Assembly (NCBI RefSeq): GCF_030253575.1
Contig: NC_080569.1
Location: 28,371,501 to 28,435,500 of the forward strand
Direction of reading: 5' to 3'
Origin: Rhododendron vialii
Taxonomy: Eukaryota > Streptophyta > Magnoliopsida > Ericales > Ericaceae
DNA length: 64,000 nucleotides
A model generated the notes under the pieces. It did no database searches. It was not told where the DNA came from and worked only from the letters and a program-made list of their open reading frames with translations. Positions 23,143 to 35,006 of this stretch are shown one piece after another. The first letter of the stretch is position 1; each line of letters opens with the position of its first letter. Made by a program: the position numbers and the translations under genes.

Positions 23143-23398
23143 GTGTGTTTTCAAGAGAGAACAACGTTTGTATATGGTTGATGGGAAGAGGCTAAGGATA
23201 TAGATATATATATATATGTGAGAAAAATTAAACATGTATTAGTCGACATGGAATCGTCTATTAAGGTTTTAAGAATAAGCTGTTACGCACCGCAAAGGTC
23301 AATACATAACAATCGTTGCAATTTACACCACGATCGCTACCATTATCTGTCCCAATTTCATTATTTAAAACCTTGCCTGTCACTTAATTTTTATATAT

Positions 23399-23424
23399 AT
23401 ATATTTATTTATTTATTTATTTAT
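23399..23424. repeat. (ATTT)n microsatellite
   Basis: Short TTTA/ATTT tetranucleotide run next to a TA run. Confidence 0.8.
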
Positions 23425-23449
23425 ACAGAAATCTTCATGTAAGGACCTT

Positions 23450-23757
23450 ATACGCAGACCTCCCATTTCTCGCCTTTCCCAATCGGATTTTGATGTTCCG
23501 AGCCGCTCAATGTGTTCAGAACGTGATTTTAAGGGGACTTGTGAGAAATCGGAAAAAAAAATGACCGGGAAGGGCTTGATTTGAGCAGTTGTTATTTGAA
23601 CCGTTAGATAAAAAACAAACAAAAACTGCTCGGATAAAGCCCTTCTCGGTCTTTTTTTTTTTTGCTGATTTCTCACGGGTACCCTTAAAATCATGTTCTG
23701 AACACATTGAGCGGCTCGGATCATCGAAATTTGATCGAGAAAAGAAGGTTCTCATTT
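23450..23757. mobile_element. Foldback element (long inverted repeat)
   Basis: The arm around 23490-23540, with CGAGCCGCTCAATGTGTTCA and TGATTTTAAGGG, is repeated in complement at 23680-23725. Outer parts decay and the centre is AT-rich. No coding capacity, consistent with a MITE. Confidence 0.7.
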
Positions 23758-23790
23758 TATTAAAATAAGGTAGTCCTTATAAGAAGGGAA

Positions 23791-23792
<2 letters not shown>

Positions 23793-23843
<51 letters not shown>
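23793..23843. repeat. (TA)n microsatellite
   Basis: About 25 TA units directly after the foldback element. Confidence 0.95.
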
Positions 23844-23845
<2 letters not shown>

Positions 23846-23957
23846 CAAAAGTTGATTAATGATTTTGTATGACTTAAATGAATTTATACAGCAAGAAAGT
23901 CTCTTCATCCCAAACTGCTCGTCATTTTATGCAATTTTTGGATCGTAAGATAAAATA

Positions 23958-24132
23958 CTTCCTTCGTTTCGATTTGTTTGTTCAATTTTAAATTTTTAAC
24001 TTATTAAGAAAATCAAATCAACTCTATTAATTTGAAAATCTATATAATTTGAGCCATTGATTTTGAAATTTGACAATCAATTTGGGACATATATAAGTCA
24101 AAAAATGGACAAACAAATCGAGACGGAATAAG
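23958..24132. mobile_element. Stowaway-type MITE (175 bp)
   Basis: The left end CTTCCTTCGTTTCGATTTG complements the right end CAAATCGAGACGGAATAAG. TA flanks at 23956-23957 and 24133-24134 fit the Tc1/mariner TSD. Confidence 0.8.
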
Positions 24133-24134
24133 TA

Positions 24135-25750
24135 TTTTTGTACATTTTTTTTTGGCGAGGCGTATCGAAGGAAACGGCATCACAACGGACGGCAGACATG
24201 AAATATAGTTTCTTTGTTACTAATATTGTTTTTATTTTATTTTTGGTAGGACATGAAAATTACAGGAATAATTTCCTTTCATGTGCGTATTATAGCCGCC
24301 AAGAACGTTTGGTGCTGAACTTTTTGTCCACATCACCACGCCACGTCATAGAAAAGTCTCTCATTATTGTGGGTCCCAAAGCCAGGTGGGTTTTGCGTAG
24401 GAAATGGAATTGAAAGTCGGGGCATAAAGGTAAAAGTGAGAAAGCTAAAAAAAAGGCCTTTTTCGTTTGAAAAATCTTTCACGCATCCACAGTACGTATC
24501 CACATTTTTCTCTTGTCTACGAATTCCCCTTTTTTTTTTTTTTGGTCCCTTCGGTTCAATCGTCAAGGTATCCGGATCAGCTTATGAACACCTCGACTAA
24601 TTCCCTTTTCGGTTCGATCAAAAACGCATTCACACTGCAACAAAGGGATTGAAAAAAAAATTCTCTCTTGCGACCTGACCCAAAAGTTGTGCCCTAATCA
24701 ATTGTGCAGGAAACAAATTCACCGAACCCTTGGGCTTAATACTTATCAAAACAGATAAGATATACATTGCCACATCATAGTCATGTGCTATATATAATCG
24801 TAATGTTGAAGCAGTCTCACTTTCATGTGGTTGCAAACTACTAGGAGTACTATTACGATAAACAAAAAGAATTTGACTTTTCGAAACGAATCTCTACTGT
24901 CCAAATGTAAATTAAATAGTAGTCCAAAAAATATAATAATATATATACTCTGTATATTAATAGATATTTATTTTTGTGTGTGGTATATAAAAACAAAAAG
25001 ACATGTAGATCATGTTTGCCCAATGAAACAATAGCTGTGTGAATTTAATTATTTTGTTTTTTTTTCTTTTTGAGTAATCAAAACACACATGTACTTACTA
25101 ACTGTCTATAAAATAATTCAAAAAAATCCACGGAGTGATCTAAAATTACTTAAAATTATCCTACATTCAAATGTGGACATTATACTGATTCTACCTTAAT
25201 ATGCAAATTAATACTTCATGTAGTATTAGTTGATAAAAAAGTAGACAGAGCTAGGCCACCAATTGGCCCCACAATAGTTCTGTCTCCCGACGAGTCAGCA
25301 ACTTGATCATTACCAATACAGTTGTTTGTTAAAAAATTGAAAATAAAACAAACTATGACCAAAATACTATTAACATTGCTAAGCCCCAAACAAACCTCTA
25401 TATTCACTCTCATAAATATAATTAATCAAACAGAAAACAAGCATGAGGGCCATCAATATATAGTTGACTGCAGGCTACCTTATTTTTCGATCTAATTAAC
25501 TTGCTTAAGGTTTTGGTGTGGAGCTTTTTCTCTATTTGCTTGACCTATTCCTGCTATTTTTCTTTCTTGTACTGGTTTAGAACAATTTTATTTTATTTTT
25601 TCGATCAACAAGATTTAATAAAAAAAATAGATAGAGGGCCATAACAGGATGAGAAATTTTAAGATGTCTCCGACCATAAATGGTGGGTCCAATCATAAAA
25701 AGCTATGCCTGTTTTTGTTGGATGTTATGACTAGGGATACTTCAAAAATA
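24135..25750. other. Spacer without a supported gene
   Basis: AT-rich. The open frames at 24138-24600 on both strands are T-tract and low-complexity shadows. No terminal repeats were found. Confidence 0.4.
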
Positions 25751-25753
25751 CTA

Positions 25754-26035
25754 CTCCCTCCGTCCCTTTTTTAAAGTTCAGTATTTCATTTTTTATTGTC
25801 CCTTAATAACTGTCCATTTTATAAAGTTAGTAGGTAAAAATTTGTATATTTTCCATTTTGCCCATAAAAATATATTCCATTTTGAAAAGTTAGTGAGCAA
25901 ATGTGTAATGATAATATCTCCATAGAGGATAAGTAGGAAAAGTGGAGGTAAAAGTTAATGTAAAATGTGTAATGATGATATTTTGTTAATAAGTTAGAGT
26001 TACGAAGTAAGATACTTAAAAAAGGACGGAAGGAG
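25754..26035. mobile_element. Stowaway-type MITE (282 bp)
   Basis: Left CTCCCTCCGTCCCTTTTTTA and right AAAAAAGGACGGAAGGAG are inverted; TA repeats flank at 25752-25753 and 26036-26037. The TIR core is the Stowaway CTCCCTCCGT. Confidence 0.88.
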
Positions 26036-26262
26036 TATAGTTTTGAAAATATTATTCCATGTATACTATTGAAAATTTTTATGTACCATGTGGTAAAAGC
26101 TTTATAAACACTCCAGTACATTTTTTCTACTTTTCAATACACGTTCACACAATTATATACACTTTTCATGCATACATTTCAAGTATATTATCTAAACCTT
26201 AACAACAGCTCATTGAGCTATTTTTAGCATTTTCCTTAGTAATTAGCAGTACAGGTAAAAGG

Positions 26263-26496
26263 GAGAAGTTTTTTTTGGTGTCAGGCGGGTACCACACACG
26301 TAGTACCTCGTCGGCGATTCTAGCCATCCAAATGTATTTTGGACGGTCCTGATTTGAGAGAGAGAAAGAAAAGAAAGAGTGATCGGGTGAGGGGAGAGAG
26401 AGGAAATAAATCTGGGCCATCCAAAACAAATTTGGACAGCTGAAATTGCCGACAAATATCACCACGTGATACCCGCTCGCCACCCAAAAATTTCTC
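26263..26496. mobile_element. MITE, GAGAARTTTTTGGGTG family, copy 1
   Basis: The left end GAGAAGTTTTTTTTGGTG, then GGCGGGTACCA, matches the complement of the right end with few differences. The interior has GGACGG and AG-rich tracts, as in the copy at 42925-43150. Confidence 0.7.
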
Positions 26497-27098
26497 GGTA
26501 ATAGGTGTTATTGATCCCCATATCTGGATGCTCCTGTAGTGGCATAAAGTATTACTGTACTAATACTATCGCCTTTATACCTCAACACTTTTCTTTTCAG
26601 GTATTCTTTGTTAATTTGATGATGACTTTGTCGTTACCTTTTCATTTGCATCAATTGAAGTTTGAAGTGTCTTTTGGTCTGATCGGATCAGTTGCATCTG
26701 CTGTGGAAAGTTGAGTAGCATTGGTTGGGATTACTTTCCCTTTTGATAGAGAGAATTAGCTAGGGATTAGTACTTTTTTAAAGGAATCCAACACTGAATC
26801 AAACACTAATCTTTTCCAGACTTTCAGCACCTTTATGTACTCAAAGGATCATTTTCCTTTCTCTTTGTTGGAAAGAAAGCGATGCCTTTTTTCTTTATTG
26901 GTTCTTTTAGAAAGCTCTTTTTTTGAATAAAGTAAAGTGGTTTGTCATCCTTCCTATGTATTTAATATATAATTTACCCCTCGTCGGATAAGGGTTAATG
27001 ACTCAATTAATTTTTATGCAACATAATTTTTTTTCTTTGTTCTTGTTCAAAATTTTTTTTTTTTTTTTTGCATTTTTTAGTTTTATGCCAAACTTTTA

Positions 27099-27312
27099 CT
27101 CTCTCCATTCCTAAATAAGTGTCCGGCGCGTCAACCTAGGCCTTTAAAAAAATGCATTTGTTACGTTAAAAAAATTATTTTTCTACCCAAATCAATATAT
27201 AGCAATGTTCTTTTAGATTGTGAAAAAAAATTAAATTTTCTAATGAAAAAAAAATTCATCTTTTGTAAGGCCTAGGTTTGCACGCCGGACACTTATTTAG
27301 GGACAGAGGGAG
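27099..27312. mobile_element. Stowaway-type MITE (214 bp)
   Basis: CTCTCTCCATTCCTAAATAA and TTATTTAGGGACAGAGGGAG are complementary ends. TA at 27097-27098 and 27313-27314. A subterminal GCGTCAACCTAGGCC pairs with GGCCTAGGTTTGCACGCC. Confidence 0.85.
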
Positions 27313-27525
27313 TATGTGATATGGGTTTATCTCGACGAGAGGAATCCAAAAAGTAAAAATTTATGACTTTAATTTACACAAGTATTTTGGAAAATATCCA
27401 AAGAAAAACTCAAAAACTCAGTTTTTGGATTTTTTTTTTCTTGGATATATCCCAAAATACTTGTTTAAAAGTCATAATGTTATACTTTTCCGATTCATCT
27501 CGTTGAGACGAAGCCATATCACATA
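27313..27525. mobile_element. Hairpin MITE abutting the previous Stowaway
   Basis: TATGTGATATGGG ... CCATATCACATA ends enclose long complementary arms (GTATTTTGG with CCAAAATAC, and others). It shares the TA with the neighbouring MITE, so it also looks TA-targeted. Confidence 0.75.
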
Positions 27526-27594
27526 AAAATTTGACGTAAAACTAACAAATACAAAATAAAATAAAATTGAATAAGGACAAAATCAAAAAGTTAT

Positions 27595-27950
27595 GGTGCA
27601 TAAGTTTTTTTTTGTTTGAACGGTGAAAAAGAAATTTATTAATCTTTGAACAAAGTACAAAGACTAACAGGATATGTAGAACGACAAATCCATAAGAATA
27701 AGAACAATTATATGCCCTGTTCCGAGACCCAATCCCTTGATTGGCAAGATGCCAACCAAAGAAAACCCATTGGAATAAGCCCAAACTCCTAATAAGCCTA
27801 AAAACCCAAATAAATGGGACAAGCCCAAATAATTAAGATCCAAAGGCCTAAAAGCCTAGAATTGGAAGGGCCCAATAGCACAAGACAAACCCTAACTAAT
27901 CCCAATATACCAACAGCCGCCCCCTACGCCAACGACCACAGCTGCAAAGT
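27595..27950 (-). mobile_element. LINE 3' end, reverse strand
   Basis: Poly(T) at about 27604-27615 marks the tail. Reading -, TTGGTTGGCATCTTGCCAAT and ATTGGGTCTC match the 3' UTR of the LINE at 10.3 kb. Only about 350 bp remain and no coding sequence is left. Confidence 0.7.
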
Positions 27951-28911
27951 TAATCACTAGCGTGAGCGTGGTCTACATTACTCTTTACATCTGACATCGT
28001 TGTAACGTTCATGTGAATGGATTAAGGAGTATGTGGGAGTCAATTAACTAAAAGATATATTTCCTCAAAATTCATTTTGGAAAAATGAGCCAGAAAATAT
28101 AGAATCCAAGAGTCATTTTCCACGAACTTTTCGGATTGTGGTTACTAATTCTGCGTAAAATCATCCTGCAAAATCTATTATGCAAACATATATATCGTCC
28201 TATCACATTTGCAAATGCTGATTATGTTCAAAAAATATGAATACCCCAATCGAGAATCCAAAATAATTGGGTCCCAAACACCCAAAAAGTAATAAAAGAA
28301 CTTGATGGCACAAGCGGGTGTGCGAAGACAATCAGCGTTTGCATTTCGACGCTCCTAATAAAATACCATAATAAAAAGTTGAGTGCAATAACAATGAGTA
28401 GTACTCCATCGTATGGTAGACAACTTACGATAAAAAAAAATAAAAAAATAGAAGAACATAGAGTTGGCTTGGAAAATTTAATTAGCCCGTTAATTGCTTG
28501 CTCTGGTGGCATATCACCAAGTTGCTTAATTAAATACTAATTATGATAAAAATAACATGAAGTCTTCCTTTTCTTGGTTAATTTATTAATTAACTCATTC
28601 CAATCAGTGCAAGTTGGGGATTTTGTTATGCTAACCCCAAACAAGATTAGCATAACTTAAAGTACACTATATACAGGTTCCAAAGAAAAAAAGTGCACTA
28701 TAAAGGTAATCTTGAGACGGCGTCACCTGGAGTCAGTTCCCATCTAGTTTTATTTTCCTCTAGTCATCTCCTCCGGTTTTTATTTTTTGTTCTTTTAGGC
28801 CTAAAAAGTTGATAGGAATTGTTCATTTTATAAAACTCGCCAAGAAGAGTATGCTTACCAAAAATTAGTATAATTGGACTTCGTTTAGGGTTATAAAAAC
28901 AAGTGATGTTC
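27951..28911. other. Spacer without a supported gene
   Basis: AT-rich, no clear element ends or conserved protein. Confidence 0.4.
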
Positions 28912-30548
28912 TGCTTCGCCACAACCTAACCGTTGAAATAGGTTGATTTATCCCGAGCGTAGGGCTAGGTCATTGTCAGCATAAATACCGAAAAGTCCGG
29001 GATCGTATCCACAAAGATAATTCTTTATAGCTAATTCGGATTGTAGATGTAAGGGTTTGTGGCTTTTAAGCGGCCAACTTTTAGTTTTCCTTTGAAATGT
29101 GAGAAATACTCTTATGAAAAAGACTAGAAAATGAGTTTGGACTAAAAATTAAAGGCGGCAAGGCAATAGAGTTACTAACGCTCATAACTTAAGCCAATTA
29201 ACTTTTCTCAATAAAAACACGGTTGAATCACACGACACAGGTTATCAACCGGAAGGTTTAGCGGTGAAAATGGTTAGACTTGATATAGAGTTTGAATAAC
29301 AAGCTATACACAAGGCGTGACATTGCTCCCGGAACCATGTGAGCGAGCACATGATCACCGGAGATTAACAACGCCAAGACTTGCATTCAAACTTAATATC
29401 AAGGTCATGAATTAGAAGCATAGTTTGGAAAACAAGCAAGTTCTTTGGTTCTTTTGGCAAACACGAGGCCAGACATAACTCACAGAACCATATGGGCAAG
29501 CATATGATCACCGGAGGTTAACATTGACGAGTTTTGTTACATAAAAGGCGAACCTCACACATTTACAAATCAAACCTTAAGTTTTAAGTTGAGAAAGGCA
29601 TGATTAACCCAAGTCACGAAGCGTTAATCACCCCAATGTCAAGCCTAAACGACTACTCACACATAGCTAAAAGACTAGACATGGTAAGAAAATGGAGCAC
29701 AAGATTTAACTGAAAAAAACGAAAATAAACTTGATTTATGCAAAGACCCAAAGTTTAGCTATAACATTAATAAACAAGAAATTAACATAAGACAAATACT
29801 TACTTAAGTTCTTAAGGAAATTAACTAAGAAAGCTTGAGAGCATCAATGGAGTCCTAGGAAGAAAAAGACTTAAAGTTTAGGCCTAAAAAAGACTAGAAA
29901 ATGGCCATCATTTCTATAAAAGGCATACAAGCCTATTTATAGGGCTCTAAAGTTAAGTTACAAAGAACCAAAAAGTTTCCAAAATATCTCAAAAATATTC
30001 CATAAGTGAGGTTGGAAAAACATATCTCTGGACACCCAGTACCGGTATTGGGAATTCTCAGTACCGGTACTCGCTTGACAGATTTTTGGGCAAACTTCGC
30101 GGACTCGCTCCGGACACTCCAGAACTCGGATTTGGGTGTTCTTTGGACCGTTGGAAAGTTTGTCGAGTCTACTTTCTAACCCAAGTGGTTTGGATCAAAA
30201 GTAGTTTGTATATCAAAAGTTATGATGATTTTACCATCAGCTAGTCGGAAGATGAGTAGCTTTGATAAAATCCTCACTTCTCCTTCAATTCCCTTGACCC
30301 TTGGGCAACCCGAGCAACCTCCAAACCATCTTTTCATGCACCACAACAGGGTGGCACGTGACCTTGAGTACTTGGTTGCACCTGGAGCATTCATAGGCGT
30401 TCAAACACGCCTTATTTATTTGAATTACCTGAAAACACTAAAAACACACCTTACGTGCAATATCGCATAAAAACGACAACATATATATACAAACACAATA
30501 TACTAGAGGACTTAAGCATCAAGAATATGCATTATTGGGTGCTTATCA
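28912..30548 (-). mobile_element. Second LTR of the TGATAAG family (1637 bp)
   Basis: On the - strand it starts TGATAAGCACCC (30548 downward) and ends GGCGAAGCA (28912), as the LTR at 20878-22194 starts TGATAAGTGCC and ends GGTCAAGCA. Near the 3' end, TTGTGGATACGATCCCGG and CCCTACGCTCGGGA also match. A promoter-like CCTATAAATAGGC lies at about 29931-29943 on -. The expected 5-bp TSD is not intact (TGTTC versus TGTAA). No retrotransposon proteins are adjacent. Confidence 0.7.
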
Positions 30549-30553
30549 TGTAA

Positions 30554-30576
30554 CCCCCCCCCCCCCCCCCCCCCCC
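30554..30576. repeat. Poly(C) run of 23
   Basis: Uninterrupted C23, then AACA and A10, starting 6 bp outside the LTR boundary. Confidence 0.95.
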
Positions 30577-30589
30577 AACAAAAAAAAAA

Positions 30590-31680
30590 TAGAAGGGCAG
30601 TACGACATCTTGAGGTAGATCGACCTTGAGCGAAAGCAAGTATTGCTGCCGCTTTAGGCCTCTAAAAAATTCTGAATTGTAAGGTATTTACCCATGCCGA
30701 TGGCACTACTCACCCCGATTGGAATTGAAATTACCATTTGAATCTTAATAGTGGCTCAAAACATTATTTCAATTTTTAGGAAGCTATAATTTTTTAGAAA
30801 AGATAAAGGAAAATAGAGAAAAAGATAACCAAAACCAAAAAAGTACTACGTATCGAAGAAAGAGCGAGATAGTATGTTATTGAGGATAGTGGATTCCGGA
30901 TTCTGGGTTCCGGGTGATTCACTGGCAAGGGCGATGACTGTTTGTGGCCGGACAATCAGAGGAGAGGCTTTGATGAGAGAGAAAGATGGGGTGGTGACTA
31001 CTGGTTTTTTTTTTTTTATCAACAAACAGAAGCTGATTGGTAGGAAAAAAAAACATATTGATAGCATTTTTGTAATATATTTGTAAGAGTGTGGGTGCTT
31101 TCTTAAGAGAGTTGGAAAACACACATGAGCCGGCCCTTGGATCAAATGAATCATAGCAATTTCAACAACTTGTCTCCACACCTTTCTGTTTTATAATAGA
31201 GATAGAGATTATAGTCCAACAAAAGAGGCCTTATTTTTTTATTTTCGCTTTAAGCTTTTAAAAAGTCTGGATCGGCTCTGAGCATCACTCACTCTTGGTG
31301 CATGCATGCGTGCATCTAATCATCTAGAATTGTTCTCTTTTTTTTTCATCTCTTTTCCCCTTTCGATTGAACTATTTTTCTTTGCAGATGTGGCCTCTTG
31401 AGACCATGATGTTCAGTACTGGGTCAACTTAATTGGAATAAAGAAGATCAAAGTTACAGAATTACCAGCTCTAGGGTCCTGCTATTTACCGCCCATTGGG
31501 CGTTTTGAAAAGAGAAATAAAAAATGTCCCTTTAATTGCTAGAGTTCCGCGTGTCCTTGTAATGATTTCTGTTAGCGCGTTTTACAATGAACAACACCGT
31601 TCTGTCTTTGTTTCCCAAAAATGACTAGTTTACCCTTTTGTAACTTTTGTGCACCATTGCTGCAAAATTTCCAGCCTTTA
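30590..31680. other. Spacer without a supported gene
   Basis: Open frames on both strands at 30846-31181 centre on a T-tract and resemble no family. Confidence 0.35.
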
Positions 31681-31689
31681 TTACAACTC

Positions 31690-31837
31690 TCTTTCTCTCT
31701 CCCTCTATCTCCAATTGAAATTATTTCTCTCTCTTAAAATTTTCCATTGAAACTGTTCTTGGACACCCCTTCTCCTTTTCGATATCCCCATTAATTCGAT
31801 CACCACCATCTCTCAAATCCCAATCGGTCTGCAAAGA

Positions 31838-31872
<35 letters not shown>

Positions 31873-31967
31873 GGGTTCAGGTAACCAGGGTTTAAGGAAC
31901 CCCAAAACGAGCAAACCCACTTTCAGGGAATCAAATAGGAAAAAAAAAAAAACCTGTCTAGGAAAAT
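31690..31967 (+). other. 5'UTR-like segment with short ORF
   Basis: A long CT-rich leader with a (TC)n run (31837-31868) is followed by ATGGGTTCAG at 31871, giving 33 codons (MGSGNQGLRNPKTSKPTF...) to a stop. It resembles the start of a plant gene, but no downstream exon is evident. It may be a captured or decayed gene start. Confidence 0.25.
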
Positions 31968-33105
31968 AAACAGAGCTTTAATTTAGTGAATCATAAAATT
32001 TCTGTAGAGGAACAGGTTACATTGTGATGAGAAGTGATTTTGACTTTAGGGCTTCGTCTAATTTGATGAAACATATTATTAATTATGGAATTCTTTCTTG
32101 GGTTGCCATAGATATGGGTCACATGGTATATAACAATGAGAAGTGATTTTGATTTCGTTGCCATATGAGAGGATGATAATGGGAGTAAAGTAAATTCCTG
32201 GCCAGTGGTGGAAAGCATGACTGTAAAAGGCAAATGAGAAAGAACGGGATGAGGGTTTGAGATACATAAATGGTGTAGACAATTAAGGAAAAAAATCTGA
32301 TCAGAAAAAAAATGAATGGAAATACAAGAGAGGTTGGAACTAAATACGGTTAAATTCCTATTCAATCTCCTAATTCAAGAGAGAGAAGGTAGAGAGAGGA
32401 AGACCAAAAATATTTGATATTCGAAAAAAATGTATTAATATTTGTGAAAATGTATCAATTATCTGTTATATTATCCTCCGTCAAGTGAGCGGAGGTAAGA
32501 CCAAAAATATATTTCTTGAGTACTTTATGTTTTGTTTTATTTGGATGGTATTTTGAAATTTTTTGGGTAATAAATACAGAGAGAAATTAGGGTAATAATT
32601 AAAAATAGAGATAACGAGTAGAGAAAGATAGAGAGAGAAATGAGAATAATAATTAAAAAGAAGAAATATAAATAAGAATAATAATTGAAAGTAGATGTAA
32701 TAAGTGTCTTTTGAGTTGAATATTTTTTTCAAAAAATGCTATCTAAACAAGACATTAATTTGATTTTAAAAAATAGTGGAGTAATATATAAAAATATACT
32801 ATATTTTTCTGGGGAATATATAAAAATATACTATATTTTTCTGGGGTTTGAAAACATACTATATTATAATAGAACGGAGGAAGTATTTGAGTCATGTGAA
32901 CGTATAAAAGATTTTGACATGTGGCAAAGGAAACAAATTGGGATAGGGTCAAACTTGTCTTTTTGGTTTGTAGTTGGAGTCATTCACACACATTCAGACA
33001 TTGGGATTTGACATCCCATGGCAGAGGACAAAAAGTTAGCGCGTGAGGAACACAAACGTACGCCCATTGGGTTGTCCGTAGAATTTCCCCCAACGGATAT
33101 ACCTC
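31968..33105. other. Spacer, AT-rich
   Basis: No gene supported. One Stowaway-like end (GAACGGAGGAAGTA, 32871-32884) has no partner, so a decayed MITE is possible. Confidence 0.35.
32783..32846. repeat. Two-copy 32-bp tandem repeat
   Basis: Identical units from AATATATAAAAATATAC to TTTTTCTGGGG at 32783-32814 and 32815-32846. Confidence 0.85.
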
Positions 33106-33120
33106 ACCATGAAAATGTAA

Positions 33121-33132
33121 TCGTGATCCTTT

Positions 33133-33177
<45 letters not shown>
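33121..33177 (+). mobile_element. Extremely truncated LINE-type insertion: 13 nt plus A44
   Basis: TCGTGATCCTTTC followed by 44 A residues, flanked by CCATGAAAATGTAA at 33107-33120 and 33178-33191 (perfect 14-bp TSD). This is what target-primed reverse transcription leaves when it stops almost at once. Confidence 0.75.
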
Positions 33178-33179
<2 letters not shown>

Positions 33180-33595
33180 ATGAAAATGTAAAACCAAAGT
33201 AATTTCTATGTCATGCATTTCTGCAGCTAGCCCACTCTTGTTGAGACAAACGCAGGCCTCTAAAGTGCTCATCACCCAAGGGGATAGCCCCAAGGGTTAA
33301 TAGTGAATTTTCTCCCCACACAATTGATTAGGTTTTGATTCTTGAGGTCAGGCCGTAGAAAAGTAAATTTTTTATTTTTATTTTCTTAGTTTCGGTGTCG
33401 ATGCCTTTGATCGGATCAAGAAGAGAATTAGTCGAGGTTTGCAAAATTGGAACCCTTCCTCGATCAGTTGAACTCAAAAAAATAAAATTGCCCAATATAT
33501 GGGCTGCCAAAGGGGCCCCAAGCTACCGTTTCCTAATTAAGTCTCACGACTTAAGCACCAGCCGAATGGACCGACCAAACCCTTAATTTTTGGGA

Positions 33596-34330
33596 AATGC
33601 TAGACAGTAATTCTCCCGGTCACTTCTCAACCACTCATCTCTCACAAGCAATGGGTTTTACACATCTACGGGCTCCACTGCTTGTGAGAGAAAAGTGGTA
33701 GGAGAGTGACCGAGAGGTATGTCCGTTAGGGATAGCAATGGGGACGGGTCGGGGACGGGGTACTACCTCCACCCCCTACCCATTACCCTCTACCCCATAT
33801 CCCCATCCCCATCCCCATCCCCATCCCCGACCCGATCCCCAATGGAGATTTGTTTTTTTCCTCCATCCCCGACCCAAACGGGGAACGGGGATCCAAAACG
33901 GGGATTCGGAATTCGGGCACCTATATTTCACAATTTCAGCACCTAACAGCATATACTAGCATGTGAAAGCCGAAAGAACTTGGATTGTTTTGTATTTTTT
34001 TTCCAGGGAAAAGTACTGAGGAAACAATACTAGTAACGATTGTCGGTTGGCCAGGAAGTTAGGAACCAACATAGCTCCACAAACAGAATTAGAAAAGCCA
34101 ACAAAATAAAATAAAGTAAGGTATCAGGAACGGTCATATTTATCACTGAAAAGCTTCAGCAGAATTCTGCAACACACATTGACATGCACCTGTATTTGCG
34201 GCACATAATAGCACCTCCATTTATTTATTTTTATATATAAATATATATATTTCGGGGATTCAGGGACGGAGAACGGGGCGGGTTCGAACGGGTTGGCCAA
34301 GATTGTCATCCCTAATGTCCGTAGCATTAA
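33596..34330. mobile_element. Hairpin MITE split by a hAT insertion
   Basis: Left AATGCTAGACAG ... CGGTCACTTCTCAACCACT, with CTCTCACAAGCA, pairs with right TGCTTGTGAGAG ... AGTGACCG. If the inner element (33727-34314 plus one TSD copy) is removed, the right arm continues into TAGCATT, completing the terminal repeat. Confidence 0.7.
33727..34314. mobile_element. Non-autonomous hAT element (588 bp)
   Basis: TIRs TAGGGATAGCAAT and complement TAGGGATGACAAT. A perfect 8-bp TSD ATGTCCGT lies at 33719-33726 and 34315-34322. GGGGACGGG-rich ends and (CCCCAT)n at 33800-33835. No transposase. Confidence 0.85.
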
Positions 34331-34789
34331 CTAAATCTTACCCTGTGAGGAATTTTAATTTTCCTTTACCAAAACAAAGAAGGGAGATTTTAAGTTTCTC
34401 TGCCTATATTTTGTTTCCTTTTTCCGTTTCTTTCTTACAATACTTTTCCAAAACTCCATGTTCTTTTCTTACTTAACTTTCTTTCTTTTACTTTTAAGTT
34501 TCCTAGCTATGATGAGTTTATAAGTACACTTTCCAAAACCCAAAAAAGGAAACCTGCTTATATAACTTGCATTATAAAGAAATCAGCCCAACTAAAAAAC
34601 ATGAATAATAGAACCTACAAAACATGATAACATAATATTTCTCAATATTATGTTAACATGTTCAATAGATTTGCTATTGCTAACTGTTAAATATTCGAAA
34701 ATAGTGTGTCTCTCATTCTTTGCATGGAGGCTTTACTACTATAATAATAGATAAATGTCACACCAAGGAGGATCACAAAAATCACGGTT

Positions 34790-35006
34790 CTAAAATAACG
34801 TGATAAAAAATTGTAAGCTAAACTTTTAATCTTAGTTTAAGTCAAAAGCTGAGATAAAAAGTGGCGTCTAATATATTTTATCTAAGTTCTATGAAAACTG
34901 TGATTGTAAATAAAATAACTCATTCTTGCGGCGAGATAAAAAACTGAAACTAAAAAAGACCTTACTCTTGTGGCGTGATAAAAGACTGACGCATGAAAAA
35001 GAGCGA
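34790..35006. repeat. Minisatellite with GATAAAAGACTGA core, left part
   Basis: Degenerate units of about 40-45 bp around CTCTTGCGGCGAGATAAAAG. It continues after the LTR at 37725. Confidence 0.75.

Noticed and set aside
22582..23235. Dof protein extended to 217 aa from an upstream ATG at 23235
   Set aside because: The extra 54 residues are a translated (TA), (CT) and (CA) microsatellite with no protein character; the family start MADVQEGxGIKLFG fits the ATG at 23073.
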